A DNA stretch of 64,000 bases from Sphingomonas sp. (GCF_030145815.1 NZ_JAIXHL010000019.1:1-64000), one strand, 5' to 3'. Counted from the first letter of the stretch, positions 25,465-34,756 are shown. Notes: generated by a model from the sequence alone, not told the origin. Made by a program: numbers and translations.

Positions 25465-26162
25465 GGCCGCATCCCCGCCCCAGCGGTGCCGGTGATGATG
25501 GAATACATGGGTCAGCCTCCAACCCCGCCCAAAAACCCAATGGCCTCCCCCGGAAGCGGGGGTGGGCGGCAGGAGCGACCGGAGAGGCCCGCCTCGAGCG
25601 GACCAGGCATCCCGAAGGGACCGGAACATCAGTGGAGGAGCCGGGCGTCAGCCCGGCTTGCCGGGGACGCGAGCGGGCCTAGCAGGGCGCGCCGCCCACT
25701 CCCGCGCCACCGGGAGAGGCTACAAGCAACGCCGCCGCGCGAGCGGCGCCCGCTTCACCGTCGGCGCCCGCCGCCGACCCGGACAAAGGATGGGCTCTCG
25801 TGCGGCGCGGCCGGATCAGCGGCGCAGGGTCGGGCTTCGCGCCCAAAGGCGGCAATTGTCGCCGGGCGCGAAACCGGGCGCGCCGCCCGGCTGCGGAGCG
25901 CGCGTGCCCGCGGGGCCGCGATCAGGCGCCGCACCCTGCGGCTGCGCAGCAGTCCGGCAGTGTGCGTCATCGCCCCGCTCCGCCAGGGTCAGCGGCGCGC
26001 TGGCCCATGCCACCGATCGGCACCGCCGGACCCAGACCCGCAGAAGCTCGGCGACGGTAAGGCCACGCCATAGCGCGGGATCACGCGGGCCCACCGCGAA
26101 AGGGCGTTCCCTGCATTCCATCTCGACAGATGCTTCCCGTCCTTGCAGCAAGGGCAACAACG
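25465..26162. other. 700-base GC-rich gap without recognised gene
   Basis: Several overlapping open frames cross this stretch on both strands, but all encode Arg/Gly/Ala/Pro-rich products lacking start signals, and none resembles a known family. It separates DUF2958 from the PIN-like gene and holds both promoters. It may also mark the insertion point of the cassette at 26163-30470. Confidence 0.5.
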
Positions 26163-27095
26163 ATGACCCGCCTGCTCTATCTCGATCAGAATGCCTGGGT
26201 GGCACTGGCGCGCGGCGCCTGGGACAAGGCCAGCTTCCCGAAGGAGCATGTAGCGCTGTCGAAGGTGATAGAGGGCATCCGGTCGCAGGCGATCATGGTG
26301 CCGCTGTCCTTCGCCAACATCTACGAGACCGCCAAGATCAACGATCCGGCGCGGCGGGCGAACATGGCGCACACCCAGGCCGTGATCAGTGGTGGCCGGG
26401 TGTTTCGAAGCCGGCGCCGCATATTCGGGGAGACGCTGGCCGCCTATCTCGCGCGTCGCCACGGCATTTCGCACCCCGAGCCGGAAGCGCACTGGTTCCT
26501 GTCCGATCTCTGGTTCGAGTCCGCAGCCGACTATTCTCCGCAAACCTATGGCTTCGAAATCTCACAGCCAGTGCTCGATTTCCTCCGCCAGGACCCTGTC
26601 CGCGCGCTGTTCGACTATCTGATGGCCGGCGAGGAGGACGTCCGCCTTGAGGCGGTCCGGCGCTACAGCGCAAGTTCGGCCGAGCTCATCGGCGGCATCG
26701 AATCGCGGCGCGCGATCGCCGCCGGCGAGACGCTGGCACTCCGGAAGCGCGCCTATGGCGCAAGGCTGATCATCGACGAGCTCGACTTCATCCTCGCGAC
26801 CGGCAGGCAGCTGGGACTGGACTGGCGGACCGTCAGCGACATCGGCTCGTCGCTGGTGCGGCGCATCGCCGCCGAGATCCCGATCCTCAATATCGAGCGC
26901 GAACTGGCTGTTCGCCTCGAGGACCAGGCGCGCGGGATCAACGAGAATGATCTTCGCGACATGGCGGCGTTCACGACCGTAGTGCCCTTCGCCGACCTGG
27001 TCGTCGCCGAGAAGCAGTTCGTCAATCTGGCGCGGCAGGCCAGCCTCGACAAAGACCATAAGACGACGCTGATGACCTCGATATTCGACCTGTGA
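26163..27095 (+). CDS. PIN-like domain protein, putative ribonuclease
   Basis: The 310-residue product starts MTRLLYLDQNAWVALARG, the first strand of a PIN-like nuclease with an early acidic residue (Asp8) and Asn10. Central helices hold VPLSFANIYETAKINDPARR, and near the end lie NENDLRDMAAFTTVVPFADL and DKDHKTTLMTSIFDL. PIN-like enzymes of this length act as RNA-cleaving effectors in defence or toxin systems. The ATG at 26163 directly begins the conserved strand. It converges on a two-gene operon with an unknown Zn-ribbon protein and a nuclease-like protein, which suggests a shared cassette. Confidence 0.72.
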   Translation: MTRLLYLDQNAWVALARGAWDKASFPKEHVALSKVIEGIRSQAIMVPLSFANIYETAKINDPARRANMAHTQAVISGGRVFRSRRRIFGETLAAYLARRHGISHPEPEAHWFLSDLWFESAADYSPQTYGFEISQPVLDFLRQDPVRALFDYLMAGEEDVRLEAVRRYSASSAELIGGIESRRAIAAGETLALRKRAYGARLIIDELDFILATGRQLGLDWRTVSDIGSSLVRRIAAEIPILNIERELAVRLEDQARGINENDLRDMAAFTTVVPFADLVVAEKQFVNLARQASLDKDHKTTLMTSIFDL

Positions 27096-27135
27096 GCCGC
27101 CTTCACCTGAGGGGTGAGGCCGCCCCTTTCGTTCC

Positions 27136-28173
27136 CTAGAACAGCCACGAATAGGGAAAGGGCTGGACCCGGCGGCAGCGGACGCACCGGTAGGCGTCTG
27201 CGAGCACGAGCCGGGCTGCATTGTGCGGCGTCAGCGAGAACGGATGCTCGCACACCGCGCAGCGATATCCGCGCACATTGTCCATCTGGGCAAGGGCATA
27301 GCCCTCATTCTCGCCGCCCTCGACGAAGTAGAGGCCGAGTATCGAACGGACCTCGAACGCCCGGTGCGCCCCGGCATCCATGGCCCGCATCCGATCGAAA
27401 AGGCCGACAATGACATGCGACAGGTACAGCATCAGCTGCGGAAGCACCGCATAGAGCAGCTCGTACAGGTCGTCGTCGTTATGGTTCTTGAAGATGAAGT
27501 TGAAATTCTCCGGCTCGGTCCGCAATTCGGCATGCTTCGCGGTGACGAGATGGACCGCGTGCTGGAACAGTCCGTACAGGCCGTATGGGTTGTTCCGCTT
27601 GAACAGGGCTTCGTGCACGAATGACGCGGTCAGCACATTCGCGATCGGGAGCGTCGCGAGCGTCGTTTCCAGGATGGCCAGGCGCTGGCTCGCCATCGCG
27701 CGCGATATGACCGCATCGCCGTCCTCCGCCGTAAATGCCGCGTAGAAGGCGTCCTCATCGCCAAGCATCCAGGACAGGTACATCAGATTGTCGGTAAGCG
27801 GCTTGCGCAGGAGATTGTGGGCCACGACGACCTTGCGCTTCTCCATGCAGCGCAGCGCCTCGTAGAGGTGGTGCAGGCAGTCCGACACCATCGCCATGGT
27901 GACGGTGTTGAGGATCACCCGGCGTGCCTCGTCGGGATAGCCGGTAGCGCGCATGGCCTCGATCGGGCTCGTCCTGGCGATCTTCGTGAAGTTCCGGTTC
28001 TCGACCTTGCTGCGGAATTTGACGGTGACGATGTGCGCCCGGGCCGCCTCGTACTCCGCGAGCAACCGCACGCATTCGTCATGGAGGAAGAAGCAATATT
28101 CATGCGCGAGCCGCAGATCCCGTGGGATCCAGCGCAAGCGGTTGCGCGGTACTTTGTGGATGCTGGAAGCCAT
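27136..28173 (-). CDS. unknown helical protein with C-terminal zinc ribbon
   Basis: The 345-residue product is mostly alpha-helical (for example MVSDCLHHLYEALRCMEKRK and LRKPLTDNLMYLSWMLGDED). It ends in a four-cysteine zinc ribbon, with CAVCEHPF and then CVRCRRVQPFPYSWLF. There is no signal peptide. It starts 5 nt after the stop of the nuclease-like gene, so the two are co-transcribed. The helical core recalls HEPN/Abi-type folds, but no catalytic Rx4-6H motif can be asserted. Function is unknown. Confidence 0.72.
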   Translation of the reverse strand: MASSIHKVPRNRLRWIPRDLRLAHEYCFFLHDECVRLLAEYEAARAHIVTVKFRSKVENRNFTKIARTSPIEAMRATGYPDEARRVILNTVTMAMVSDCLHHLYEALRCMEKRKVVVAHNLLRKPLTDNLMYLSWMLGDEDAFYAAFTAEDGDAVISRAMASQRLAILETTLATLPIANVLTASFVHEALFKRNNPYGLYGLFQHAVHLVTAKHAELRTEPENFNFIFKNHNDDDLYELLYAVLPQLMLYLSHVIVGLFDRMRAMDAGAHRAFEVRSILGLYFVEGGENEGYALAQMDNVRGYRCAVCEHPFSLTPHNAARLVLADAYRCVRCRRVQPFPYSWLF

Positions 28174-28178
28174 GATGC

Positions 28179-30470
28179 TCAGCCGGCTGCGCCCGAGGGC
28201 TCCACGGGCACCCGGATCGGCGCGGCATAGGCATAGGGAAGATCCCAGCGTTCGAGCATGCGCGCGAAGGCGACGCAGCGTCGGGTCTTCGCTTGCTCCA
28301 TCGCGTCGTCGGCGAGCAGCACCATCCGGTCGAGCACATCCTCTTCGTGCGCCCTGGGAAAAACATGGAACACCGCGACGGCGTTCCCGCAGGCGCCCCG
28401 TGCGACCAGCGCACCCGGACGGTCCGGATCGGGACCGATGTCGCTGACCTGCTCGGCCAGTTCCTCAAGCGCCTCCTCGACGCATTCATCCGAGCCCGGG
28501 GGTATCGCGTCGAGCAGCGCAAGACCCATCGTCGTCCAGCTCGGTGTGCCGCGCGAGCGCAGGCGGTCAAGGATGGCAGCGATATAGGGCTCCACCGCCG
28601 GGCGCGGCTTCGGGCCGTCCCGGCCAATGCCGCGCCCCACATAGTAGCGATCGATCGCCTGCGACATCCCGCTGAATATGCCCTTGTGCGTCCCGGCCTC
28701 GATCTCGGGCAGTTCCAGTCCGCACACCAGATAGGTACCGAGATAGTCCAGCTCATCACCGAAGATCGGCACCTTGCCCTGGAACCGCTCCCGCTTCGCG
28801 AGATAGTGGAGGAAGTATAGCGGGTCATCGAGGATATGCGCGCACGTGCAGAGGTCGGCGATCCCCATGGTCGGAGGAAGCTCGACATCGTCCGGAACCA
28901 GCCCGGTCCGCTTGAGCTCGGACTGGGCAGACGCCAGTGCCGAGAAATCGTCCAAGGTGGCCGAGACGCGGATAATCGTGTCGATCCGGGCAGGCGGGAG
29001 TCCGAGGCCCAGTCCGTCCGCGACCGCGAGCGCTTCCGGCTGCCCGTCCCTGGCCGCCAGGAGGATGTCCCGCAAGCGTGCCGACTGCACCGCCGGATCG
29101 ACGATCAGCTTCTGCACATGCTTGCGCACGGAATCCGGCGCACCGCGCAAACCGCTAGGCGTCAGTGCGCCGGACTTGGCTTCGGCGATGAGCACCACCC
29201 GGTCGATCACGGCGATCAGATCCGTCTCGTAGCGAACACCTTCCCAATACCATTCCGCATTGGGCAACAGCGTCGCCGAAGGAAGAACCTCCTCGATGAC
29301 CCGCTTCATCTCCTCCTCGAGATACAGGGTTCGCCGCTTCTCCAGCGCCTTGGTGATTCCGGCCTCGGCGATGAGGGTGCGCAAGATCGCCGGCAGAAAG
29401 CTGACAAGCGATTGCGGCGCGAAGAAGAGGAAGTCGTCATCGACCCGGACGGCAGGCTTCAGCCACACCGGGTTCGAAAGGAAAAGATGCTCCTTGTCGT
29501 GTTCGCGCAACGCGCCGGGACACAGGCCGAGCGCCGCGAACACCCTGGTGACCAGCGTCACCGGTTTGTCGAGCCGCTCCGCGATCACGCCCGGCTCGAC
29601 ACGCATCTCCATGACCAGCCAGCGATCGGCATGGCTCAGCAGCATCGTCCTCAGGTGACGAAGCGGCATCCGCTTCGGGAGCGAGGCAAGGAAGGCGTCC
29701 GGATCGCCCCGGACGCCCTCGTAGCGCGCGAAGAAATCATGGACGATCGCCTTGCGGGTGCGCCCGCGGAAGATGTCCTTCAGGAGCACGAACCGCCCAC
29801 CGAGCCGCTCCTGATGGAGGGCGACGAGCGCTTCGGCGATATCGACGAGATCGCTGGCGCTATATCCATGATGCGCTGCGAAAGCGGCGTCCAACGGCGC
29901 GTGCAGCGCCCGGACAATTCGCACCATGTCGTCGTAATAGCCCCAGTTGCGCACCATCTGGGTGTGATCGCGCATCCGCTCCTGCAACCCTATGCTGACC
30001 AGGCGGTCGAGATCGTCGCCCAGATCTTCGAGCTGGATCATCCGTCGCCGATGGAAGGCCGTCGCAAGCGCACTGACTGCGTCGATCGCTGCCTGGATTT
30101 GCCGATTGCTCGCCGGCTCGCGACCCCATTCCCAGCGTTCAAGGGTGAGCAGCAGCGCCTGGAGCAGTTCGATATGATGCTGTTCGATTCCCTCGATGAG
30201 CCCCTTGGTCGAAATCATGTCCGGACCGGCCGGCTGGCTCATCCCCCAGCACGCGATCGTGGCGATGACATGGGGTGGATAGGCTTCGCGGAAGACGGCA
30301 AGGATGGCCTCGATGTGCCCGGGGAATGCCGCCGCCGCCTTCCTGGCCTCATCGAGCGAGAGAGCCCGGTGCGCATCGCGATCAATGTCGGAACCCTTGA
30401 CCTCCCGAACCACCATGCCGGGCCGGTCCGAGTACATCTCGCCCAAATTACCCGCGGCCGATCCCTTCAA
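28179..30470 (-). CDS. large unknown protein with PD-(D/E)XK nuclease-like core
   Basis: The 763-residue product has a nuclease-like core at residues 405-435: WYWEGVRYETDLIAVIDRVV then LIAEAKSGAL, giving candidate active-site residues E415, D417, E430 and K432 in the ExD...ExK order of NERD and restriction-endonuclease folds. The flanking 400 N-terminal and 300 C-terminal residues are not recognised. It is first in an operon with the Zn-ribbon gene. The start is uncertain: a TTG at 30470 has GGAG at 7-nt spacing, and ATGs at 30437 and 30416 are alternatives. A role in defence against foreign DNA is inferred from fold and context only. Confidence 0.72.
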   Translation of the reverse strand: MKGSAAGNLGEMYSDRPGMVVREVKGSDIDRDAHRALSLDEARKAAAAFPGHIEAILAVFREAYPPHVIATIACWGMSQPAGPDMISTKGLIEGIEQHHIELLQALLLTLERWEWGREPASNRQIQAAIDAVSALATAFHRRRMIQLEDLGDDLDRLVSIGLQERMRDHTQMVRNWGYYDDMVRIVRALHAPLDAAFAAHHGYSASDLVDIAEALVALHQERLGGRFVLLKDIFRGRTRKAIVHDFFARYEGVRGDPDAFLASLPKRMPLRHLRTMLLSHADRWLVMEMRVEPGVIAERLDKPVTLVTRVFAALGLCPGALREHDKEHLFLSNPVWLKPAVRVDDDFLFFAPQSLVSFLPAILRTLIAEAGITKALEKRRTLYLEEEMKRVIEEVLPSATLLPNAEWYWEGVRYETDLIAVIDRVVLIAEAKSGALTPSGLRGAPDSVRKHVQKLIVDPAVQSARLRDILLAARDGQPEALAVADGLGLGLPPARIDTIIRVSATLDDFSALASAQSELKRTGLVPDDVELPPTMGIADLCTCAHILDDPLYFLHYLAKRERFQGKVPIFGDELDYLGTYLVCGLELPEIEAGTHKGIFSGMSQAIDRYYVGRGIGRDGPKPRPAVEPYIAAILDRLRSRGTPSWTTMGLALLDAIPPGSDECVEEALEELAEQVSDIGPDPDRPGALVARGACGNAVAVFHVFPRAHEEDVLDRMVLLADDAMEQAKTRRCVAFARMLERWDLPYAYAAPIRVPVEPSGAAG

Positions 30471-30707
30471 TTCCGGTCTCCGATTGCTCGGAACGAAGAT
30501 AGAACATCTCGCGGTGTCAGGCTAGCTCCGTTCCTCACCCCAACGGTCAGGGTTCGATCGCGCGACCACGATCAACGGAATACACCGTCCCAGTCCCACC
30601 AGCCGATCGTCACCGCCAGGCCGAGACCCGCAAGGCGGGGCTCGGTGGCCGGCCGCAGGCGGCCATAGAGCGGCGGTCGCACGGCAGGCCGTGCGAGGCG
30701 CCACCCC

Positions 30708-31488
30708 TTAATCGCGCCGCATCAGCGAGCGATAGCCGCCCCCGGCCAGCCGCCGCGCGTCCGCAGCCAGGCGCCGCACTCGGGACCGGATCGAATCGGA
30801 GCGCCGATCCCCATCGCCGCGCCCCGCCGCATCGCCGAACAATATGCGGGCAATCTCGCGCTGGTTCGCCCCGGCCTGGACCGCATCATGGACGCGCAGC
30901 GCGAGAATCCAGCGCGCCACCCGCCGGTCGGGCGGATAGAGCGAGCGGGAAAAGCGGCGATTGCGGCACAGATCGATCAGCCGCCGCAGCGGCAGGATCC
31001 GGGCTCCGGCGGACGCAACGCCCTTCAGCCGATATTCGAGCAGCACGGGGTCACCGCCGGCCAGGCTGCCCTGCTCGATGTCGAGCCGGATGCGATGCCA
31101 GCCGTCCGAGAGCACCGCATGCTCGCCGTGCGGGTCGCGCACGAGCGTCAGCCACGGTGCCAGCAACGCCGGATCGATCGCGTCGGGATCGCCGCGCCCG
31201 ATCGGGCTGGCGATGACGCGCAGCGTGCCCGGATCGAAATCGGCATGCCAGATGATCCGCGCGTCCGGGGCTTCGACCTCCGGGCGCTCGGCGAAAGTGA
31301 ATCCCCCAGGAGAGGGGATCATCCCCCGACCCGAGGCCCGGCACGTCCGTGCCGCGCGTCGCGCTGCTCGCGCGGGTGTACCAGGCGATATAGCCGGGAT
31401 CGCGGCGCAGCCATTCCCACATCAGCCCGGCCCGATCGACGCCGCGCAGCCGCGCATAGTCACGCGCATCGCGCCAGTCCCGCGCCAC
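30708..31488 (-). pseudogene. DUF6499/DUF2285-type regulator split by a frameshift in a C5 tract
   Basis: Two frames together make one DNA-binding regulator of the kind found on these elements. The first (GTG at 31488) reads VARDWRDARDYARLRGVDRA then GLMWEWLRRDPGYIAWYTRA, which is DUF6499-like. The second continues from about 31305 with FTFAERPEVEAPDARIIWHA, then the DUF2285-like C-terminus (RWILALRVHDAVQAGANQRE, IARILFGD). They join if the CCCCC at 31303-31307 is read as four bases. So either the gene carries a +1 mutation, frameshifting is used, or the assembly has a homopolymer error. The second half alone could start at an ATG at 31322. Confidence 0.8.
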
Positions 31489-31764
31489 CCGCTCAGCCCG
31501 ATTTCGTCATGTGGAGAAACAATGAAGCTGGCGCGAAATCCGATCGCTCCGAAATGGAGGATCGAACCGCACCAGACCATGCCGAATATATCGACAATAT
31601 AAACTTGACTCGCTTGCCCTCCAAGTCTCTGTAGATGCGCTGATTTGTCTGCCTGTTGCCTCGCGACGGTGTGAGAAGCCGCCGCCCGGCCCGAAAGAGC
31701 ATGAAAGGTCGATCAGAGGATCGACGGCAGCTTGAGATGCCGCCGCTGGTCGATTGGACGCCCG

Positions 31765-32511
31765 ATGGGCATGCACGATATGGGGCCGTTCCTCCGGGAG
31801 CTCGAAGCCGCGACGAGCCCGGACGACCTGGCGCTCGCGATGGTCGAGATCTGCGCGATACTCGGGTTCGAGTATTTCGCGCTGACCCATCATGTCGACA
31901 TCCCGAGCGCGACCGGTACCGACATCCGGCTGCACAACTACCCCGCACGCTGGGCGGACTATTATGACGCGCAGGCGCTCGGCGTGTCCGATCCCGTGCA
32001 CCGGGCAAGCCATGTGACCAGCCGCGGCTTCCCATGGTCGCGGATGCACGACATGATCACGCTGACGCCGGGCGACCGGCGGGTGCTCATGCTCGGCGCG
32101 GAGCAGGGGATCGGCGACGGGTTCACGGTGCCGGCCAATGTACCCGGCGAGACCCTCGGTTCCTGCTCCTTCGCCAATGGCGCCGGCCGGCCCTTGCCCG
32201 AGGCGATGCTGCCGCTGGCACAGCTTGCGGGCCTGTTCGCGTTCGAGGGCGCACGGCGACTGTGGTCGACGCGCAAGATCGACGAGGCGGCGGCGCCGGT
32301 GCTGACCGACCGGCAACGCGACTGCATCCTGTGGGCGGCGCGCGGCAAGGGCGACTGGGAGATCAGCCGCATCCTTGGAGTCAGCGAGGAGACCGTAGCG
32401 CGCCATATCAAGCAGGCGTGCGAACGATACGGCGTACACAAACGGACATTGGTGGCGATCTGGGCGCTGTTCGACGGAACGCTCACCTTCACCGATATCT
32501 TCAAACGCTGA
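31765..32511 (+). CDS. luxR: LuxR-family quorum-sensing regulator
   Basis: The 248-residue product has an N-terminal autoinducer-binding domain (FEYFALTHHVDIPSATGTD, NYPARWADYYDAQALGVSDP with the conserved W/Y/D set, and FPWSRM). A C-terminal LuxR-type HTH follows (LTDRQRDCILWAARGKGDWE then ISRILGVSEETVARHIKQAC). It lies 78 nt upstream of luxI in the same direction. Several in-frame starts exist; the ATG at 31765 (MGMHDMGPFL) is preferred over a TTG at 31732. The expected role is AHL-dependent control of luxI and neighbours. Lux boxes were not recognised with confidence. Confidence 0.9.
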   Translation: MGMHDMGPFLRELEAATSPDDLALAMVEICAILGFEYFALTHHVDIPSATGTDIRLHNYPARWADYYDAQALGVSDPVHRASHVTSRGFPWSRMHDMITLTPGDRRVLMLGAEQGIGDGFTVPANVPGETLGSCSFANGAGRPLPEAMLPLAQLAGLFAFEGARRLWSTRKIDEAAAPVLTDRQRDCILWAARGKGDWEISRILGVSEETVARHIKQACERYGVHKRTLVAIWALFDGTLTFTDIFKR

Positions 32512-32589
32512 CTATACCCCTTTTCCGGCATATCCCGCCGGCCGGCTAATCGCGACCCTTGGTCTCCCGACGATCAAGGAGCCACGACC

Positions 32590-33210
32590 ATGTTGCACGC
32601 GATGGGAGCTGCAAACCGCCCGGTGTCGGACAAGGTGATGCGCGGGATGTTCGCGGCGCGGAAGCAGGTGTTCGTCGATCTCCTGAAATGGGACGTCCCC
32701 GTCCTCGGCGGCGCCTATGAGATCGACCAGTTCGACGACGCGCACGCGCATTATCTGGTGCTCGCCGACCGCGACGGCGGTCATCTCGGATCGGCGCGGC
32801 TGCTGCCGACGACGCGGCCGCATATCCTCGACAGCTTCTATCCCGAGCTGTGCGAAGCGGCGCCGCCGAGCGGCCCCGACATCTTCGAAGTGACCCGGTT
32901 CTGCCTCGACCGGAGCCTGAGCGCGCGCGAGCGCCGCGGCGTGCGCGACACGCTGGTGACGGCGCTGGCCGATCATGCGCTCGCCCATGGCATCGCCCGC
33001 TATAGCGCCATCGCCGAGATGGGGTGGCTGCAGCAGATTCTCGCCTTTGGCTGGCGGTGCTGTCCGCTCGGCCTGCCGGTGACGATCGGCGGCAAGATGC
33101 TCGGCGCGCTCGCCATCGAGATCGAGCCCGATACGCCGCGCAAGCTCGCCGCGGCGGGCATTGTCCCGCTCCCGGCGCTGCTGGGCGGCGACACGCTCGC
33201 CGCGGCCTGA
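32590..33210 (+). CDS. luxI: acyl-homoserine lactone synthase (LuxI family)
   Basis: The 206-residue enzyme makes an acyl-homoserine lactone from S-adenosylmethionine and an acyl carrier. It contains the family's invariant residues: R24 in FAARKQVFVDLLKWDVP, the following W, Y43EID in GAYEIDQFD, D59 in LVLADRDGGHLGSARLL, and E100 and R103 in FEVTRFCLD. AAGGAG precedes the ATG at good spacing. It follows luxR and is followed after 20 nt by the phytanoyl-CoA dioxygenase-like gene. The acyl chain cannot be predicted from sequence. Confidence 0.94.
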   Translation: MLHAMGAANRPVSDKVMRGMFAARKQVFVDLLKWDVPVLGGAYEIDQFDDAHAHYLVLADRDGGHLGSARLLPTTRPHILDSFYPELCEAAPPSGPDIFEVTRFCLDRSLSARERRGVRDTLVTALADHALAHGIARYSAIAEMGWLQQILAFGWRCCPLGLPVTIGGKMLGALAIEIEPDTPRKLAAAGIVPLPALLGGDTLAAA

Positions 33211-33230
33211 GACGCGCAAGGAGACCCGCT

Positions 33231-34109
33231 ATGGACCGCAACCCGATGCTGGCGGCCGCGATCGACCAGACCCGCGCCAGGCTCGCGCGCGACGGCTGGT
33301 GTGTCCTGCGCGCCGCGCTGCCGCCCGAGACGATCGCGGCGCTCGATGCCGACCTCGCCCCGGCGTTCGCGCAGACACCCTTCTGCCAGGGTAGTTTCTA
33401 TGGCGAGACGACGAAGCGGTTCGGGCGCCTGCTGGCGCGCTCGGAGCGCATGGCGGCGCTGGTCCAGCACGCGGTGGTGCAGGGTGTGGTCGAAGCGATC
33501 CTCGCGCCGTGGTGCGACTGCATCCAGCTCAATGTCGCCCAGGCGATCGCGATCCATCCCGAGGCGCCCGCGCAAATACCGCATCGCGACCAGGATATGT
33601 GGCGGGGGCCGGTCGGCGAGATCGAATATCTCGTCAACGTGATCTGGCCGCTGACGCCGTTCCGGGCCGAGAATGGCGCGACGCTGGTCTGGTCGAACAC
33701 GCACGGCGCCGCCGCGCTCGATCCGCCGCCGACCTCAGCGGGGATCGCTGCCGAGATGGAGCCCGGCGACGCGCTGCTGTTTCTCGGCTCGGCCTTGCAT
33801 GGGGCCGGCGCCAACCGCACCACCGGGGTCCGGCGCGGGCTGGTGGTCGGCTATTCGCTGGGCTGGCTCAAGCCCTATGAGAGCCAGATGCTCGCCTATC
33901 CGCCCGATGTCGCGCGCGCATTCCCGCCCGGGCTGGCCGCTTTAGCCGGCTATCGCCAGCACCGGCCCAATCTCGGCAATTATGAAGGCCAGTGCCCGTC
34001 GGTCCTGCTCGCCGGCACGGCGGACACGCCACGCGCCGCCATCGATGCGCTGCGCCCCGACCAGCGCGACCAGGTCGAGGCGTTCCGCCGCAGCCAGACC
34101 GAACCATGA
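33231..34109 (+). CDS. phyH: phytanoyl-CoA dioxygenase family Fe(II)/2-oxoglutarate oxygenase
   Basis: The 292-residue product has the facial triad of the family: H118 and D120 in QIPHRDQDMW and H190 in FLGSALHGAG, plus R201/R202 in GVRRGLVVGY for 2-oxoglutarate. AAGGAG sits ahead of the ATG at 33231. It lies between luxI and gntR, overlapping gntR by 4 nt. luxI-phyH pairing is known in sphingomonads, where the substrate is not established. Here it is also 0.7 kb from a lasso precursor, so hydroxylation of the AHL or of the peptide are both possible; neither is shown by sequence. Confidence 0.9.
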   Translation: MDRNPMLAAAIDQTRARLARDGWCVLRAALPPETIAALDADLAPAFAQTPFCQGSFYGETTKRFGRLLARSERMAALVQHAVVQGVVEAILAPWCDCIQLNVAQAIAIHPEAPAQIPHRDQDMWRGPVGEIEYLVNVIWPLTPFRAENGATLVWSNTHGAAALDPPPTSAGIAAEMEPGDALLFLGSALHGAGANRTTGVRRGLVVGYSLGWLKPYESQMLAYPPDVARAFPPGLAALAGYRQHRPNLGNYEGQCPSVLLAGTADTPRAAIDALRPDQRDQVEAFRRSQTEP

Positions 34110-34708
34110 ATTCGGGCCAGACTTCGGAGCGCGTCTATGAGACGCTCAAGGGCCAGCTGCTGCGCGGCGTGTTCCATCCAGGCGAGCGGCTCGATCCGGC
34201 GATGCTGTCGGTTGCGCTCAGCAGCAGCGTCACGCCGGTCCGCGATGCGCTCAACCAGTTGACCGGCGAGGGGCTGGTCGAGACGCGTACCGGCGAAGGC
34301 TTCCACCGGCCGCACCTCACGGCACCGGACCTGCAGGATCTCTATCGCTGGGCGGAACAGGTCATGACGCTTGCCGTGCGCGGATGGCCGCGGGATAGCG
34401 CGCGCGGGGACGTCGACGCGCCGCCCGGTCTCGACGGCGCGGAGCGGGCGGCGGCACTCTTCCTCGAGATCGGGCGGCGTTCCGGCAATCTCGAACATGG
34501 GCGCGCGATCGCCGCGATCAATGATCGCCTGCATGCGGTGCGCATGGTGGAAGCGCTGGCGCTGGGCGACGACGCCACCGAGATGGACGCGATCGCGGCG
34601 TGCCTCGAGAGCGATCGACGCATGTTGCTGCGCCTTGTGGGCGGCTATTTCCGCCGGCGTGCCCGGCTGGCGCACGAGATCGTGCGCGCCGCCTATCGCG
34701 AGGCCTGA
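34106..34708 (+). CDS. GntR-family transcriptional regulator of the lasso locus
   Basis: The 200-residue protein starts MNSGQTSERVYETLKGQLLR with the winged HTH LDPAMLSVALSSSVTPVRDA and LNQLTGEGLVETRTGEGFHR. A short helical FCD-like ligand-binding half follows. Its ATG overlaps the phyH stop. GntR genes often accompany transporter-less proteobacterial lasso clusters. An inverted repeat 29-48 nt past its stop, ahead of the precursor gene, is a candidate operator. Confidence 0.88.
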   Translation: MNSGQTSERVYETLKGQLLRGVFHPGERLDPAMLSVALSSSVTPVRDALNQLTGEGLVETRTGEGFHRPHLTAPDLQDLYRWAEQVMTLAVRGWPRDSARGDVDAPPGLDGAERAAALFLEIGRRSGNLEHGRAIAAINDRLHAVRMVEALALGDDATEMDAIAACLESDRRMLLRLVGGYFRRRARLAHEIVRAAYREA

Positions 34709-34736
34709 AGGCGCACATCCCGCAAAGGCGCGGGGC

Positions 34737-34756
34737 ATGCCGAAAACAATCGGCAT
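34737..34756. promoter_or_regulatory. inverted repeat upstream of the lasso precursor, candidate operator
   Basis: ATGCCGAAAACAATCGGCAT has perfect 7-bp arms around a 6-nt centre. It lies in the AT-richer 135-bp gap between gntR and the precursor, about 90 nt ahead of the precursor start and just before a stretch suited to a promoter (ATATTC, TATAAA). Binding by the adjacent GntR protein is inferred from position. Confidence 0.5.

Noticed and set aside
25562..26650. Long plus-strand frame entering the PIN-like gene
   Set aside because: Composition is Gly/Arg/Pro-rich, it has no start signal, and it overlaps the PIN-like gene in another frame.
31553..31634. 26-codon frame (MEDRTAPDHAEYIDN...) upstream of luxR
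   Set aside because: Protein-like composition, but no ribosome binding site and no family; not enough support to annotate.
32512..32589. Possible lux box between luxR and luxI
   Set aside because: Only a GC-rich GCCGGCCGGC palindrome is visible; it does not match a lux-box pattern well enough to claim.
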